Source of the DNA: Planctomycetes bacterium ADurb.Bin069
GTDB lineage: Bacteria; Planctomycetota; UBA8108; UBA8890; UBA8898
NCBI GenBank assembly: GCA_002070955.1
Contig: MWEK01000025.1
Location: 1 to 61,997 of the forward strand
Length of the DNA: 61,997 bases
Direction of reading: 5' to 3'
Numbering within the stretch: the stretch's first letter is position 1; each line of letters starts with the position of its first letter. The notes beneath the pieces are model-generated. The model was given only the letters and a program-made list of their open reading frames with translations, made no database searches and was not told the DNA's origin. Below, one piece after another: positions 17,264-26,471 of the stretch. Made by a program: the position numbers and the translations under genes.

Positions 17264-17551
17264 AGAGAAAAATGAAGAAAAGTCTAATTTCAAAGGGAAG
17301 TGACTCCCGAGGAGTCGCCTCCGAATCGATCTCCACTATAACACCTCGCCCAGGGCGTGTCAACGGCCTTTCAAAAAAAATCACCCGGATTTTCAACATA
17401 TGACAACCAAGAAACGATTCATGGAGCGCTGAACAGTCTCTTGTCGTAACCAATTATATATTCGATGTTTATGGGATAACAACGGATAAGATCAGGGTGT
17501 AATATCCACATCTGGCAGCCATCTTCCCCGGTTTTCAACAGGTTTTCAACA
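17264..17551. other. AT-rich island with DnaA-box-like nonamers
   Basis: This gap is strikingly AT-rich against its GC-rich surroundings (for example CAATTATATATTCG at 17451-17464 and an A8 run near 17383). It has three same-strand copies of TTTTCAACA, at 17390-17398, 17532-17540 and 17543-17551, plus ATATCCACA at 17502-17510. Each is one base off the TTWTNCACA DnaA-box consensus. The last two copies form a tandem GGTTTTCAACA repeat that overlaps the 3' end of the AAA/TPR gene. No gene is visible. It could be a replication-related site or simply an AT-rich terminator region. Confidence 0.3.
17302..17316. terminator. short hairpin between convergent genes
   Basis: GACTCC, loop CGA, GGAGTC: a perfect 6-bp stem just past the HTH-like gene, in the gap to the convergent AAA/TPR gene. 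No clean T-run follows on either strand, so terminator function is uncertain. Confidence 0.35.
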
Positions 17552-20324
17552 GGGCTTTGGCGCGCGCCGGTGCGGAAAGAGCCCCCCCGGCCGCCTCAGC
17601 CGCCGCACGGTATTCGCGCTTGGCCATGAAATGCGTTCGAAAGGCGCGCGGGACGCGCGCCTGCAGGCGTGCCAGATCCTCCGCCGCGGCGCGCAGGAAT
17701 TCGCGCGCCGGCCGCTGCCTCTTGCGGGCGAGAAACAGCTCCCCCATCGCGATTTTGGCGCGGACGCCCAGTTCCGGCCGCTTCCGTTGCAGCGCTAGTT
17801 CGGCCACTCCCTGCATGATCTCGGTGGCTCGCAGGAGCCCGTGCTCCCCGCGCCGCCCGTGAGCGCGGCCGAGGATGAGCGCCGCCTCGCCGGCCAGATC
17901 CTGAATCCCGGCGACCTTCGCCGCATCGCGGACTTCCTGCGCCAACGCCAGGCCCTCGTCGCCTCCCTGCGCCGCCGCCAGCACGAGCTTACGTTCGAGC
18001 TCGACGCGCGCCCCCTCCCCGCCGGCCTGGAGCGCGGCCCGGACCGCCTCGCCCCGGCGTTCCTGCGCTAGAAGGATCCACGCCTTCTCGCAGGCGCTGT
18101 CCGCCTCCATGCGCGCCCCGCCGCCCTGCGCCTGCAGGACGCGGCTCATCGCGCACCAGCGCGCCGCGAGATCCGGAACGCCCACCATCCGCAGCAGCCG
18201 GGCATACGCCAGGCAGACCGCCCCCAGTCCCGCACGATCGTACGCGAGCACGACCCCGCGAAACGCGCCCGCCAAGGACGCGAAGGCGCGGCCGTAGTCG
18301 CCCACGAGGATGCTCACCTTGGCCGACGCCAAGCGCGCGCGCGCGAGCAGTCCCTCGTTCGCGCCGCCCCGCACGCTTTTGAGCGCCTCGGCGACACAGG
18401 CCAGCGCGAGCGAGTCGTTGTCGTAGCTCACCAGCAGATCCGCCAGGTCGAGCAGCCCCCGGGCCGCCGCAATTCTGTCCCCCGAGCTCGAAGCAACGAG
18501 GGTCATGAACGCCCGTTGGGCCGCATCCGGATCGCCGCCCTCCAGCAGCCGTCCGCAGTCCGCCGGCGCCGCGCCGCCGCCCCCGGCGTTCTCGCTCGGG
18601 CCCGGCCAAGCCTCGTCAACGGGGTCTTCGAGATCCTCGACGACCCGGTACAACCAGCTCAGCGCCTGGTGAAACTCGTCTTCCTGGACCGCGAGGGACG
18701 CAAGGCAAAGGCAACTCTGGGCGGCGAGTCGCGGCGAGGCCCCCTCCAGCGCGCCGCAGGCGGCATGGAGCGCGCGCGACGCCGCGGCGCGGTCGTCCAG
18801 GACAAGCAGCGCCTCGCCGGCGAGCAGCAGCGATCGGCCGCGAAGGGGCGCAAACCCCGATTGCGCCGCCAAGGCCTCGGCCTCGGCCAGGAGCGCGCGC
18901 GCTTCATCGGGGCGGCCCGCCGCCGCGGCGATCCTGCCGCCATACGCGCCGCGCTGCCACGCCGGGTAGGGACCGGCCGCGCTCGGCGCCGTTCTGAGCC
19001 TTTCCCACGCCGCCTCCGTGGATCCCTGGACCGCAAGGGCCAGGGCCGCCAACACCGCCCCGTCGGCCGCCGGCGACTCCGGCGGAACGGAGCCCAGCGC
19101 GGCGGCATCCTCGGGCTGGCCCAGCGCGCACAGCTCCTCGACGGCGCGCGCGACATGCTCCCCTCCCGCGGCTCCCGCGCGTGAGCGGTGCATCGCGATC
19201 TCGGTCCAGAGCCCCCCATCGTTCTCGAGAACATCGGCGATGCGGCCATGGAGCGCCTCCAAGCCCTCGGGGGCCAGCATCTCGCACACGATCCTCCTGA
19301 CGAGGCGATCGCTCGCCGTCACGCGCGCGGGACCCGCCCGGCGGATAAATCCGGCGCGCTCCAGGGCTCCGAGCTGCGCATCCAGCACCTGCCCCTGCCG
19401 GCCGAGCACGCGGCGCACGAAGGCCACCGACAGCGGGCGGGCGCATGCGGCCAGCAGCGCGAGCGTCTCGCGCCGCTCCTCCGAAAGCAGCTCCAGACGG
19501 GTGCGCACCAGGTCCGCCGGAGCCTCGGCGCACAGGCGGACCAGCCCGTCGAGCTTCTCCGCGCCCGTCTCCCTGAACACGGCGAGCGCGTTGAGCGCGT
19601 ACTGCGGCAAGCCGCCCGTACGTTCGATGAAACGCTCCCTGAGACGCGGCCCCGCCGCGGACAGCGGCGCAACCCCCGCCAGATCGGCGGCACTGAAACC
19701 GCGCAGCGCGATGTGCACCGCCGGCAGGTCTTGATGCCGCGCACGCTGCATCCAGGCCGTATCCGCCGCGATGACGAACACCATGCGAGCCGCTTCCCGC
19801 GCCGCCGCGGCGAGCGCGCGCTCCAGGACCCGCGCCGCCGTTTCGCCCAGAAGCGGCGCATCGTCCACCAGGACCGCCATGGGGCTCCCGGCCGCGGCGT
19901 CGCGCAGAGCCGTCCAGAGCCGCTCGGCGATGCACTCGCGCCGCAGCGCCGGCGGCAGATGCTCGATGCCGGCGGGCAGCACGCTCTCCAGTTGCCGCAG
20001 AGCCGCGCTTCCCTGCGGCGGGAGCCCCGCGCCGGCGGCGAGCTGCCACCATTCCCTGAGGCTCAAACGCGGGTCGCACACGACGTGCTCGGGGAGGGCG
20101 CCCGTCATGATCGTCGCGTACCCGAGTTCCGCGAGCACGGCCCGGGCCTGGTGCAGAAACGCGGTCTTGCCGGCTCCGGCGGGGCCGGTGACGGCGACGG
20201 CCGTGCAGCCGCGGCGCTCCATGACCTGCCCGCGCAAGAGGCCGAGTTCGGGAAACACGATGCGCGGCGCATCATCCCATGTGCGCGGAATGCCGTCCCG
20301 TGCCAGCAGATTGACCCGCAGCAT
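17535..20324 (-). CDS. large AAA/STAND-type ATPase with TPR-like repeats
   Basis: A 929-residue protein. The N-terminal module has a Walker A GPAGAGKT (residues 47-54), preceded by the LRGQVMERRG lead typical of AAA_16/MalT-like STAND ATPases, and a Walker B MAVLVDDAP (149-157). A winged-helix-like segment follows (LARPLSVAF...FIRRAGPARVTASDRLVRR), and then about 500 residues of Ala/Leu-rich helical repeats of TPR type. Unlike MalT or LuxR-type STAND regulators there is no C-terminal HTH; it ends in ARAKALLKTC. It may be an ATP-driven switch that senses a ligand through the TPR part. Partner unknown. It is divergent from the methyltransferase gene, only 70 bases away. Confidence 0.68.
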   Translation of the reverse strand: MLRVNLLARDGIPRTWDDAPRIVFPELGLLRGQVMERRGCTAVAVTGPAGAGKTAFLHQARAVLAELGYATIMTGALPEHVVCDPRLSLREWWQLAAGAGLPPQGSAALRQLESVLPAGIEHLPPALRRECIAERLWTALRDAAAGSPMAVLVDDAPLLGETAARVLERALAAAAREAARMVFVIAADTAWMQRARHQDLPAVHIALRGFSAADLAGVAPLSAAGPRLRERFIERTGGLPQYALNALAVFRETGAEKLDGLVRLCAEAPADLVRTRLELLSEERRETLALLAACARPLSVAFVRRVLGRQGQVLDAQLGALERAGFIRRAGPARVTASDRLVRRIVCEMLAPEGLEALHGRIADVLENDGGLWTEIAMHRSRAGAAGGEHVARAVEELCALGQPEDAAALGSVPPESPAADGAVLAALALAVQGSTEAAWERLRTAPSAAGPYPAWQRGAYGGRIAAAAGRPDEARALLAEAEALAAQSGFAPLRGRSLLLAGEALLVLDDRAAASRALHAACGALEGASPRLAAQSCLCLASLAVQEDEFHQALSWLYRVVEDLEDPVDEAWPGPSENAGGGGAAPADCGRLLEGGDPDAAQRAFMTLVASSSGDRIAAARGLLDLADLLVSYDNDSLALACVAEALKSVRGGANEGLLARARLASAKVSILVGDYGRAFASLAGAFRGVVLAYDRAGLGAVCLAYARLLRMVGVPDLAARWCAMSRVLQAQGGGARMEADSACEKAWILLAQERRGEAVRAALQAGGEGARVELERKLVLAAAQGGDEGLALAQEVRDAAKVAGIQDLAGEAALILGRAHGRRGEHGLLRATEIMQGVAELALQRKRPELGVRAKIAMGELFLARKRQRPAREFLRAAAEDLARLQARVPRAFRTHFMAKREYRAAAEAAGGALSAPARAKALLKTC

Positions 20325-20394
20325 GCAACCCCTTCCCCTTCAAGCCGGATGCGCAATCGGCCCCGCTCTATCATGGATGATACAATCCGTCCCT

Positions 20395-20961
20395 ATGGCG
20401 ATCAAATCGACGGGGCTGCGCAAGCTGACGCCGGAGGAGCTGACGGAGCGGCAGGCGCGCCCGCGGAAAGAGCCGCGGCTGCCGCTGTACCTCGTGTGCG
20501 AGAATATCCGCAGTCTCTGGAACGTGGGGTCGATGTTCCGCTCGGCCGACGGGGCCGGCATCGCCAAGATCTTTCTCTGCGGCTATACGGCCCATCCGCC
20601 CCGTCCGGAAATCACCAAGACCGCCCTCGGCGCCGAGGAATCCGTCCCCTGGGAGGCCGTCGACGACCCCGCCAAGGCCGTTACGCTGCTCAAGCGCGAG
20701 GGCATCCCCGTCTACGTCCTCGAGCAAACGACGGCGGGCCGGTCGCTCTGGGAAGCCCCCCTCCGCCTGCCGATGGGCCTGGTCGTCGGCAACGAAGTGG
20801 AGGGCGTGACCCCCCACATCGTCGCGCTGGCCGACGGGGCCCTGGAAATCCCCCTGCACGGCCGCAAGGAATCCCTCAACGTGGCCGTGGCCTGCGGGAT
20901 CGCGCTTTTCGAGGTGTCCCGCCGCGCGCGGCGCGCCGGGAGGCTCTTCGGCGCAATTTGA
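20395..20961 (+). CDS. TrmH/SpoU-family RNA methyltransferase
   Basis: A 188-residue SPOUT-class methyltransferase that would 2'-O-methylate tRNA or rRNA with S-adenosylmethionine. The family motifs are in order: ENIRSLWNVGSMFRSADGAG (motif 1), GLVVGNEVEGV (motif 2) and IPLHGRKESLNVAVACGIALFE (motif 3), where PLHGRKESLNV replaces the usual IPMxGxxxSLNVSVA. There is a short N-terminal lead (GLRKLTPEEL) and no RNA-binding L30e domain. An ATG at 20377 is an alternative start. A TACAAT at 20381-20386 would put the transcript start very near the ATG at 20395, so a leaderless mRNA is possible; no good ribosome binding site is seen. Target base unknown. Confidence 0.82.
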   Translation: MAIKSTGLRKLTPEELTERQARPRKEPRLPLYLVCENIRSLWNVGSMFRSADGAGIAKIFLCGYTAHPPRPEITKTALGAEESVPWEAVDDPAKAVTLLKREGIPVYVLEQTTAGRSLWEAPLRLPMGLVVGNEVEGVTPHIVALADGALEIPLHGRKESLNVAVACGIALFEVSRRARRAGRLFGAI

Positions 20962-21141
20962 CGCCGCGCGGGAGCCATCGTAGGCTTCTCGGGATGAAGC
21001 GGCGATCCATGCCCGCAACAGCGCCCACGGGGATCCGCAACGCGTTCCGCGCCGCGCGCGGCGAGCCGGCGCTGCGGGTGCGTCCGCGCCTCCGCGCGGG
21101 CGAACCCACGCCGGCCGCATGAGCGAAAGGAAGAACGATCC

Positions 21142-23616
21142 TTGGCCGTCAAGTTCACCGAGAAAGCCGAACAGGTGCTCCTCGCCGCGGGCGAGGAGGC
21201 CAAGAAACGCCAGCACGGATACGTCGGGACCGAACATATCCTCTTCAGCCTGCTGCACCAGGGCGAGAACGTCGCCGTTCAAGCGGTCTCGCGGCTCGAT
21301 GTGGACCCGCGGCTTTTGTCCGGCAAGGCCGAGGCGGCGCTCGAGCAGATCAAGGGCAAGAAACGGGTCAGCTCCGTGCCCTTCACGCCCAACGCCAAGC
21401 GCTGTATCGAGCTTGCCGGCGAGGAGGCCCTCGAGTCCGGCCAGACCTTCGTCGGCACCGAGCATCTGCTTCTCGGCCTGGCGCGGGAGGAGGAGGGCGT
21501 CGCCGCCAGGATTCTCGTCGAGGCGGGCATCGAGACGGCGGCTCTGCGCCACACCCTCCAGGCGCTCCTCGGAGGCGGCGGCCAGGACGACGCGCAGGAG
21601 GCGGGCCCGTCCTTCGGTTACACGTCCACGCAGGACAAGCGCAAGCTCTCCTTCCTGGAGTCCTTCGGCATCGATCTCACCGAGCGCGCCGCGATGAACA
21701 AGCTCGAGCCGGTCATCGGCCGGAACCGCGAGATCCAGCGCCTCATCCAGATCCTCAGCCGCAAGACCAAGAACAACCCGGTCGTTCTGGGCGAACCCGG
21801 GGTCGGCAAGACGGCCATCGTCGAGGGGCTCGCCCAGCGCATCGCCAACCGGGAGGTGCCCGAGATCCTGGTGAACAAGCGCCTCATCAGCCTCGACCTG
21901 GCGGCGATCCTGGCAGGCACCAAGTACCGCGGCGAGTTCGAGAAGCGCCTGAAGACGATCATCGCCGACGTCATCGCCGCCAAGAACATCATTCTCTTCG
22001 TCGATGAGATTCACACCCTGATGGGCGCGGGCGCCTCCGAAAGCTCGCTGGACGCCTCCAACATCCTCAAGCCCTCGCTTTCGCGGGGCGAAATCCAGTG
22101 CATCGGCGCCACCACGCTGGATGAATACCGCAAGCACGTCGAGAAGGACGGCGCCATGGAGCGCCGCTTCCAGACCCTGCTCATCGATCCGCCGACGCCC
22201 GACGAGACCGTGGAGATCTTGAAGGGCCTCCGGGATTCCTACGAGGCGCACCACCGGGTGCGCATTCTCGACGAGGCCATTCTGGCGGCGGTGGAGCTCT
22301 CGCATCGCTTCATGTCGAGCCGGCAGTTTCCCGACAAGGCCATCGATGTGCTCGACGAGACTTGTTCCATGGAGCGCCTGCGCCGGACGACCAAGCCCCC
22401 CGACGTCTCCGCCCTGGAGGAGGAGATCGGCCGCCTGGAGCGGGACAAGGAGGAGAGCATCCGCAGCCAGGAGTACGAACAGGCGGCGGCCATCCGCGAC
22501 CGCCTGGAGAAGGCCAAGCGCGAGCGCGATCAGATCCAAAGGAAGTGGAAGAAGTCGACCAAGGAGATCGACGGTTCGATCTCGGCCGCGTCGGTCGCCG
22601 AGGCCCTCGCGCTCATGACCGGTATCCCGGTGGCGAACATCCAGGAGGACGAGGCGGCGCGCCTGACGCGCATGGAGGACTTCCTCCACGACACGGTCGT
22701 GAGCCAAGACGACGCCATCGCGGTGGTGAGCAAGGCCATCCGGCGCGCCCGCGCCGGCCTGAAGGACCCCAACCGGCCGCTAGGCTCCTTCATCTTCGTG
22801 GGCCCTTCGGGCGTGGGCAAGACGCTGCTGGCCAAGGCGCTCGCCAAGTTCCTGTTCGGGAGCGAGGACGCCCTCGTGCAGATCGACATGTCGGAGTACA
22901 TGGAGAAGCACAACGTCTCGCGCCTCATCGGTTCGCCGCCCGGCTACGTGGGGTACGAGGACGGCGGGCAGCTCACCGAGAGGATCCGGCGCAAGCCCTA
23001 CGCGGTCATCCTGCTGGACGAGATCGAGAAGGCGCACTCGGATTTCTCCAACATCCTCCTCCAGATCATGGAGGAGGGCCGGCTCACGGATAGCTTCGGG
23101 CGGCCCATCGACTTCCGCAACACCATCGTCATCATGACGTCCAACATCGGCGTGCGGCACATGAGCGACAAGACCGCGGTCGGCTTCCGGCCGGAGACGG
23201 GCGAGCGGGCGAACGATCCGCAGCGCCAGAGCGTCATGGAGGAGCTCAACGAGCACTTCCGGCCCGAGTTCCTGAACCGCCTCGACGCGGTGGTCTTTTT
23301 CCAACACTTGACGCGCGACGACCTGCGCCGCATCCTGGGCTTGGAGCTCCGGAAGATCCTGAGCCGCCTGGCCAAGCAGCACATCGATCTCACCCTCGGC
23401 GAAGACGCCATCGAGAAGCTCCTCGACCTGGGCGGAACCGAGCGCTTCGGGGCCCGCGCCATCCGCCGCGTTCTCGAGGAACAGATCGAGAACCGCATCG
23501 CCGAGCAGATCCTCGACGGGCGCATCAAACCCCACGAGAAGGTGCTCTGCGGCCTCCGGGAAGAGCGCCTCGTTTTCGCGTCGGCCTCGGATTCGGTGGA
23601 GGCCGTGCCGGGGTAA
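21142..23616 (+). CDS. clpC: ATP-dependent Clp protease ATPase subunit ClpC
   Basis: An 824-residue class I HSP100 unfoldase. The N-terminal double Clp repeat covers residues 4-145 (FTEKAEQVL...; [12 protein letters not shown]...). AAA1 has Walker A GEPGVGKT (217-224) and Walker [16 protein letters not shown] motif lies in the middle region ([15 protein letters not shown], about 445), which marks ClpC rather than ClpA or ClpB. AAA2 has GPSGVGKT (about 554-561) and [12 protein letters not shown]. It feeds unfolded proteins to ClpP, which is not in this window. The start is TTG with AAGGAAG upstream. The 180 bases before it show no gene. It converges with the rubredoxin gene, 11 bases apart. 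Confidence 0.93.
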   Translation: MAVKFTEKAEQVLLAAGEEAKKRQHGYVGTEHILFSLLHQGENVAVQAVSRLDVDPRLLSGKAEAALEQIKGKKRVSSVPFTPNAKRCIELAGEEALESGQTFVGTEHLLLGLAREEEGVAARILVEAGIETAALRHTLQALLGGGGQDDAQEAGPSFGYTSTQDKRKLSFLESFGIDLTERAAMNKLEPVIGRNREIQRLIQILSRKTKNNPVVLGEPGVGKTAIVEGLAQRIANREVPEILVNKRLISLDLAAILAGTKYRGEFEKRLKTIIADVIAAKNIILFVDEIHTLMGAGASESSLDASNILKPSLSRGEIQCIGATTLDEYRKHVEKDGAMERRFQTLLIDPPTPDETVEILKGLRDSYEAHHRVRILDEAILAAVELSHRFMSSRQFPDKAIDVLDETCSMERLRRTTKPPDVSALEEEIGRLERDKEESIRSQEYEQAAAIRDRLEKAKRERDQIQRKWKKSTKEIDGSISAASVAEALALMTGIPVANIQEDEAARLTRMEDFLHDTVVSQDDAIAVVSKAIRRARAGLKDPNRPLGSFIFVGPSGVGKTLLAKALAKFLFGSEDALVQIDMSEYMEKHNVSRLIGSPPGYVGYEDGGQLTERIRRKPYAVILLDEIEKAHSDFSNILLQIMEEGRLTDSFGRPIDFRNTIVIMTSNIGVRHMSDKTAVGFRPETGERANDPQRQSVMEELNEHFRPEFLNRLDAVVFFQHLTRDDLRRILGLELRKILSRLAKQHIDLTLGEDAIEKLLDLGGTERFGARAIRRVLEEQIENRIAEQILDGRIKPHEKVLCGLREERLVFASASDSVEAVPG

Positions 23617-23627
23617 ACAGCCGGCGG

Positions 23628-23822
23628 TTAGGGCTCTTCGTCCTCTTCGTCCTCTTCCTCGGCGCCTTCCGGCTCGAAATCCTCCTTGCCGACGCCGCAC
23701 TCGGGGCAAACCCAGTCATCGGGAAGATCCTCGAAGGCGGTGCCGGGCTCGATGCCGTTGTCAGGATCGCCCAGTTCCTTGTCGTAGACGTAGCCGCACA
23801 CCGTGCACACGTAACGTTCCAC
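23628..23822 (-). CDS. rubredoxin
   Basis: A 64-residue one-iron electron carrier with the two CxxC ligand pairs, [11 protein letters not shown] and [14 protein letters not shown]. The typical [17 protein letters not shown] lies between them, and the C-terminus is very acidic (about 12 Glu/Asp). It starts with GTG after AAGGAG; longer frames upstream are not needed. It is 13 bases downstream of the PHP-domain gene and the third gene of the selD operon. Rubredoxins usually serve oxygen or peroxide reductases in anaerobes and microaerophiles; no such partner is in the window. Confidence 0.93.
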   Translation of the reverse strand: MERYVCTVCGYVYDKELGDPDNGIEPGTAFEDLPDDWVCPECGVGKEDFEPEGAEEEDEEDEEP

Positions 23823-23835
23823 TGTCCGACTCCTT

Positions 23836-25221
23836 TCAATTCTCCCGCCCGACGGCTTCAAGGAGCGCCCGCGGCGCCGCATCCGCCTTGATCGCCGCCA
23901 GGCGCGCGCACCGAACCGCCGGCAACGGACCGGCCGCACCCACCGCCCGGTAGAACTCGTTGCGGCGCCGCCGGCCATCGGCGCCGGCGGCCGATCCGAA
24001 CGTATCGACCGCCCACGCTCCGCCGTACGACCACGGTCCGCTGCGCGCGAGCACCGTGTGCCCGTGAAGCGTCAGGGCGCCGCTCAGAAAATCATGCCCA
24101 AAGGGCGCAAGCTCGTCAACAGCGAAATTGTCCACGAAGGGTTGGCCGTGTTTGTTCATCTCGGTGCCCGCGACGACGGGCATGGCGCGGGCCCGGCAAG
24201 CCTCCACGCATTCCCTGAGCTTGCGCGCTTTCAGGGCGCGGGCGTCCGGGTCCGAGATGTTCCAGTTACGTTCCGGGATGATATTGACGGCCACGATGCC
24301 CTCGCCTAGCAGGAAGTCCAGGAGCGCATCGATGTCGGCCTCGCCCGCGCTCGTGCCGTCGAGCCACGCCGCCGCCGGCAGGCCCTCCGCCGCCTTCACC
24401 ATCGCCGCCGCTTCCTTGAGCGTCGGGAATGCGCCCGCCTCGGGCGCGGCATAGCCCGGCGATCCCGCCTTCATGAGCGCGGAGCGCATCGCCTCGTGGA
24501 GGCGCGGCGGGTCGGCCAGCAACGCCCGGGCCCGCTCCTCTCCGATCCGCAACGCCTCGCCCCAGAAGGCCGCGGCGCCGCCGCCGAGGAGCGCCCGCGC
24601 CTGGCGGTCGTACGCGCTCAACAGGTGCCGCTCGGTCGGGTTCCCCGACGGCGTGAGCGGCATCACATCCCGCTCGTAGTCGATGGCTACCTTCCCCAGA
24701 TACGCGTTGATCCGGGCGATCATGCCTCGATTGCGCTCCTGGGCCAGCGCGTGCATGCGCGCCAGCACCGCGCCGGCGGGCGACTCGGCGGGCGGCACGC
24801 GGGGGAACGCGGCTCCCACGAAGTACCATACGCCGGGCTCCTTGGGGGAGTTGATCTCCTTGTCGCGCAGCTCCGGAATGAAGACGCGCGTCTCCAAGCC
24901 GCTCGCCGTCCGCACCCCGAGCGTCTGCCCCGCCTGGAGTGTTTCCTCCAGGCCATGAAGCACATCGAAATCAACCGTGCCCGCGACCGCCAGGCCGCGG
25001 CGCCACGCCCGCCACACGAACCCCGAGGGCGAGTAGCCGTAGGCGTTGTACGAAAAGAACGTGTGGCTGTGGACGTTTGTCTCCTCGCCGGCGGGCGGCG
25101 CCGCGATCAGGCCGGCGCGCGCCATGCCGGTGAGCGCCGCGAGCGCTTCGCCTCTGGCATCGGGGTCGAACGCGTCCAACTGCGCTTCAAGCGCCGCGAT
25201 TCGCCCGCCATCCGCCGCCAT
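23836..25221 (-). CDS. PHP-domain metallohydrolase-like protein
   Basis: A 461-residue protein. The start [15 protein letters not shown] is chosen because the frame upstream is arginine-rich shadow of selD. It has an HxH metal motif in [11 protein letters not shown] (H51, H53), then [13 protein letters not shown], an [13 protein letters not shown] segment and [16 protein letters not shown] near the end, in the order expected of a PHP (polymerase and histidinol phosphatase) fold. Phosphoesterase activity is typical of the fold, but the substrate cannot be told. The gene begins 16 bases after selD ends and is followed by rubredoxin, so it may take part in selenium or redox metabolism. That link rests only on the operon. 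Confidence 0.68.
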   Translation of the reverse strand: MAADGGRIAALEAQLDAFDPDARGEALAALTGMARAGLIAAPPAGEETNVHSHTFFSYNAYGYSPSGFVWRAWRRGLAVAGTVDFDVLHGLEETLQAGQTLGVRTASGLETRVFIPELRDKEINSPKEPGVWYFVGAAFPRVPPAESPAGAVLARMHALAQERNRGMIARINAYLGKVAIDYERDVMPLTPSGNPTERHLLSAYDRQARALLGGGAAAFWGEALRIGEERARALLADPPRLHEAMRSALMKAGSPGYAAPEAGAFPTLKEAAAMVKAAEGLPAAAWLDGTSAGEADIDALLDFLLGEGIVAVNIIPERNWNISDPDARALKARKLRECVEACRARAMPVVAGTEMNKHGQPFVDNFAVDELAPFGHDFLSGALTLHGHTVLARSGPWSYGGAWAVDTFGSAAGADGRRRRNEFYRAVGAAGPLPAVRCARLAAIKADAAPRALLEAVGREN

Positions 25222-25237
25222 CGCCCACCCGCGCGCC

Positions 25238-26287
25238 TCAGGGCGCGACCTCGATCCCATCGCCCGCCAGCACCTCGCCGATCCTCCACAGAGACTCGCC
25301 GGCGGCTTGCGCGCGGGCGCGGAGCGCATCGACCTCGCCGGGCGGCACGGCCGCGAGCAGTCCGCCCGACGTCTCGGGGCTGAAGAGCAGCATGCGCACC
25401 GATTCCGGCACGGCGGGGTCGAAACGCACGCGCCCCCCATAGCAGTCTTCGTTGCGCCCCGCCCCCTCGGGGAAGAGAAAATCCTCGGCGTAAGCCCGCG
25501 CGCCCTCCAGCAGCGGCAGGGCGCTCGCCGCCAGGCGGATGCCCGTGGCGCCGGGCCGGAGCATCTCGCAGGCATGCCCCGCCAGGCCGAATCCCGTGAC
25601 ATCGGTGCAGGCGCGCACCGCGCCGGCGCAGAGCGCCTCCGCCGCGCGGCGGTTGAGGCGCATCATGCTCTGCACCGCGCCGTCGAGGCTCGCCGCCGAT
25701 GCCGCGCCTCCCTTGGCCGCCGTGGCGATGATGCCCGTGCCGAGCGGCTTGGTGAGAATGAGCGCGTCGCCGGGCCGGCCTCCCTGCCGCGTCAAGAAGC
25801 GATCGGGCCGGACCCGCCCCACCACCGCGAGGCCGTAGAACGGCTCGGCGGCAATGATCGTGTGGCCGCCCACCAGAGCGCCGCCGGCCTCGAGGATCTT
25901 CTCGGCGCCGCCGCGCAGAATTTCGCCGCGCTCCTCCGGCGGCAGGTCCTCCTGGAACCCGCACAGGTTGAGCGCGAAGAGCACGGCGCCGCCCACGGCG
26001 TAGACATCGCTCAGGGCGTTGGCGGCCGCGATCGCGCCGTACGCGTAGGGATCATCCACGATGGGCGTGAAAAAATCCGTGGTCGCGATAAGGGCGGTCT
26101 CGTCGTCGACGCGCCATACGGCGGCATCATCGGCGCCGTCCAGCCCCAGGAGCACCTTCGGAAACCGCTCCGCGGGAAACATCGCCTCGAGGCGGCGCAA
26201 GACCTGCGCCAGGGCCGCGGGCCCCAATTTGGAGCCTCAGCCGGCGGCGGTGGACCGCGCGGTCAAGCGCTTCTTCGCCACGCTCAT
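25238..26287 (-). CDS. selD: selenide, water dikinase (SelD), itself a selenoprotein with UGA at codon 17
   Basis: SelD makes selenophosphate from selenide and ATP, the selenium donor for selenocysteine. The usual open frame starts only at MGPAALAQVL, which would lack the catalytic N-terminus. Reading on upstream gives an ATG at 26287 with GGAAGGA before it, and the peptide MSVAKKRLTARSTAAG-Sec-GSKLGPAALAQVL, with TGA at 26239-26237 as codon 17. This lines up with E. coli Cys17 and with the Sec/Cys of other SelD proteins (GAGCGCKL or GAGUGCKL); the nearby Lys (K20 in UGSK) is conserved too. Downstream are ATTDFFTPIVDDPYAYGAIAAANALSDVYAVGG and GGHTI. The full length is 349 residues. A SECIS-like hairpin follows the UGA. 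Confidence 0.9.
26194..26210 (-). promoter_or_regulatory. bacterial SECIS-like hairpin in selD
   Basis: On the minus strand GGCGCA, loop GGTCT, TGCGCC forms a perfect 6-bp stem with a 5-base loop. The loop starts 33 bases after the UGA codon, inside the 16-37 base range reported for bacterial SECIS elements. The loop sequence GGTCT is the same as in the E. coli fdhF SECIS that binds SelB. Confidence 0.8.
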
Positions 26288-26471
26288 GAATCACGTCCTT
26301 CCACAGGACGCACGGCGCGCCCCGTTCACCGTACAATAGCTTTCGACTCGGGGGTTGGCAAGCCCGGGAAGCGGTGCGGCGACGCCGGCGCGCGCCGCAC
26401 CCGCGATCCGAGTCGCCGCCCTTCGCGCCTTCCCACGGAAGCCCGGCGCGGCTCGCCGGCGGGGATGGCGA

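Noticed and set aside
20371..22707. A 778-codon minus-strand frame opposite trmH and clpC
   Set aside because: Mirror of ClpC codons; no independent domain or ribosome site.
25238..26227. selD starting at MGPAALAQVL (26227)
   Set aside because: This start loses the catalytic Cys/Sec region. The ATG at 26287 with UGA read as selenocysteine fits the family and has a ribosome binding site and SECIS.
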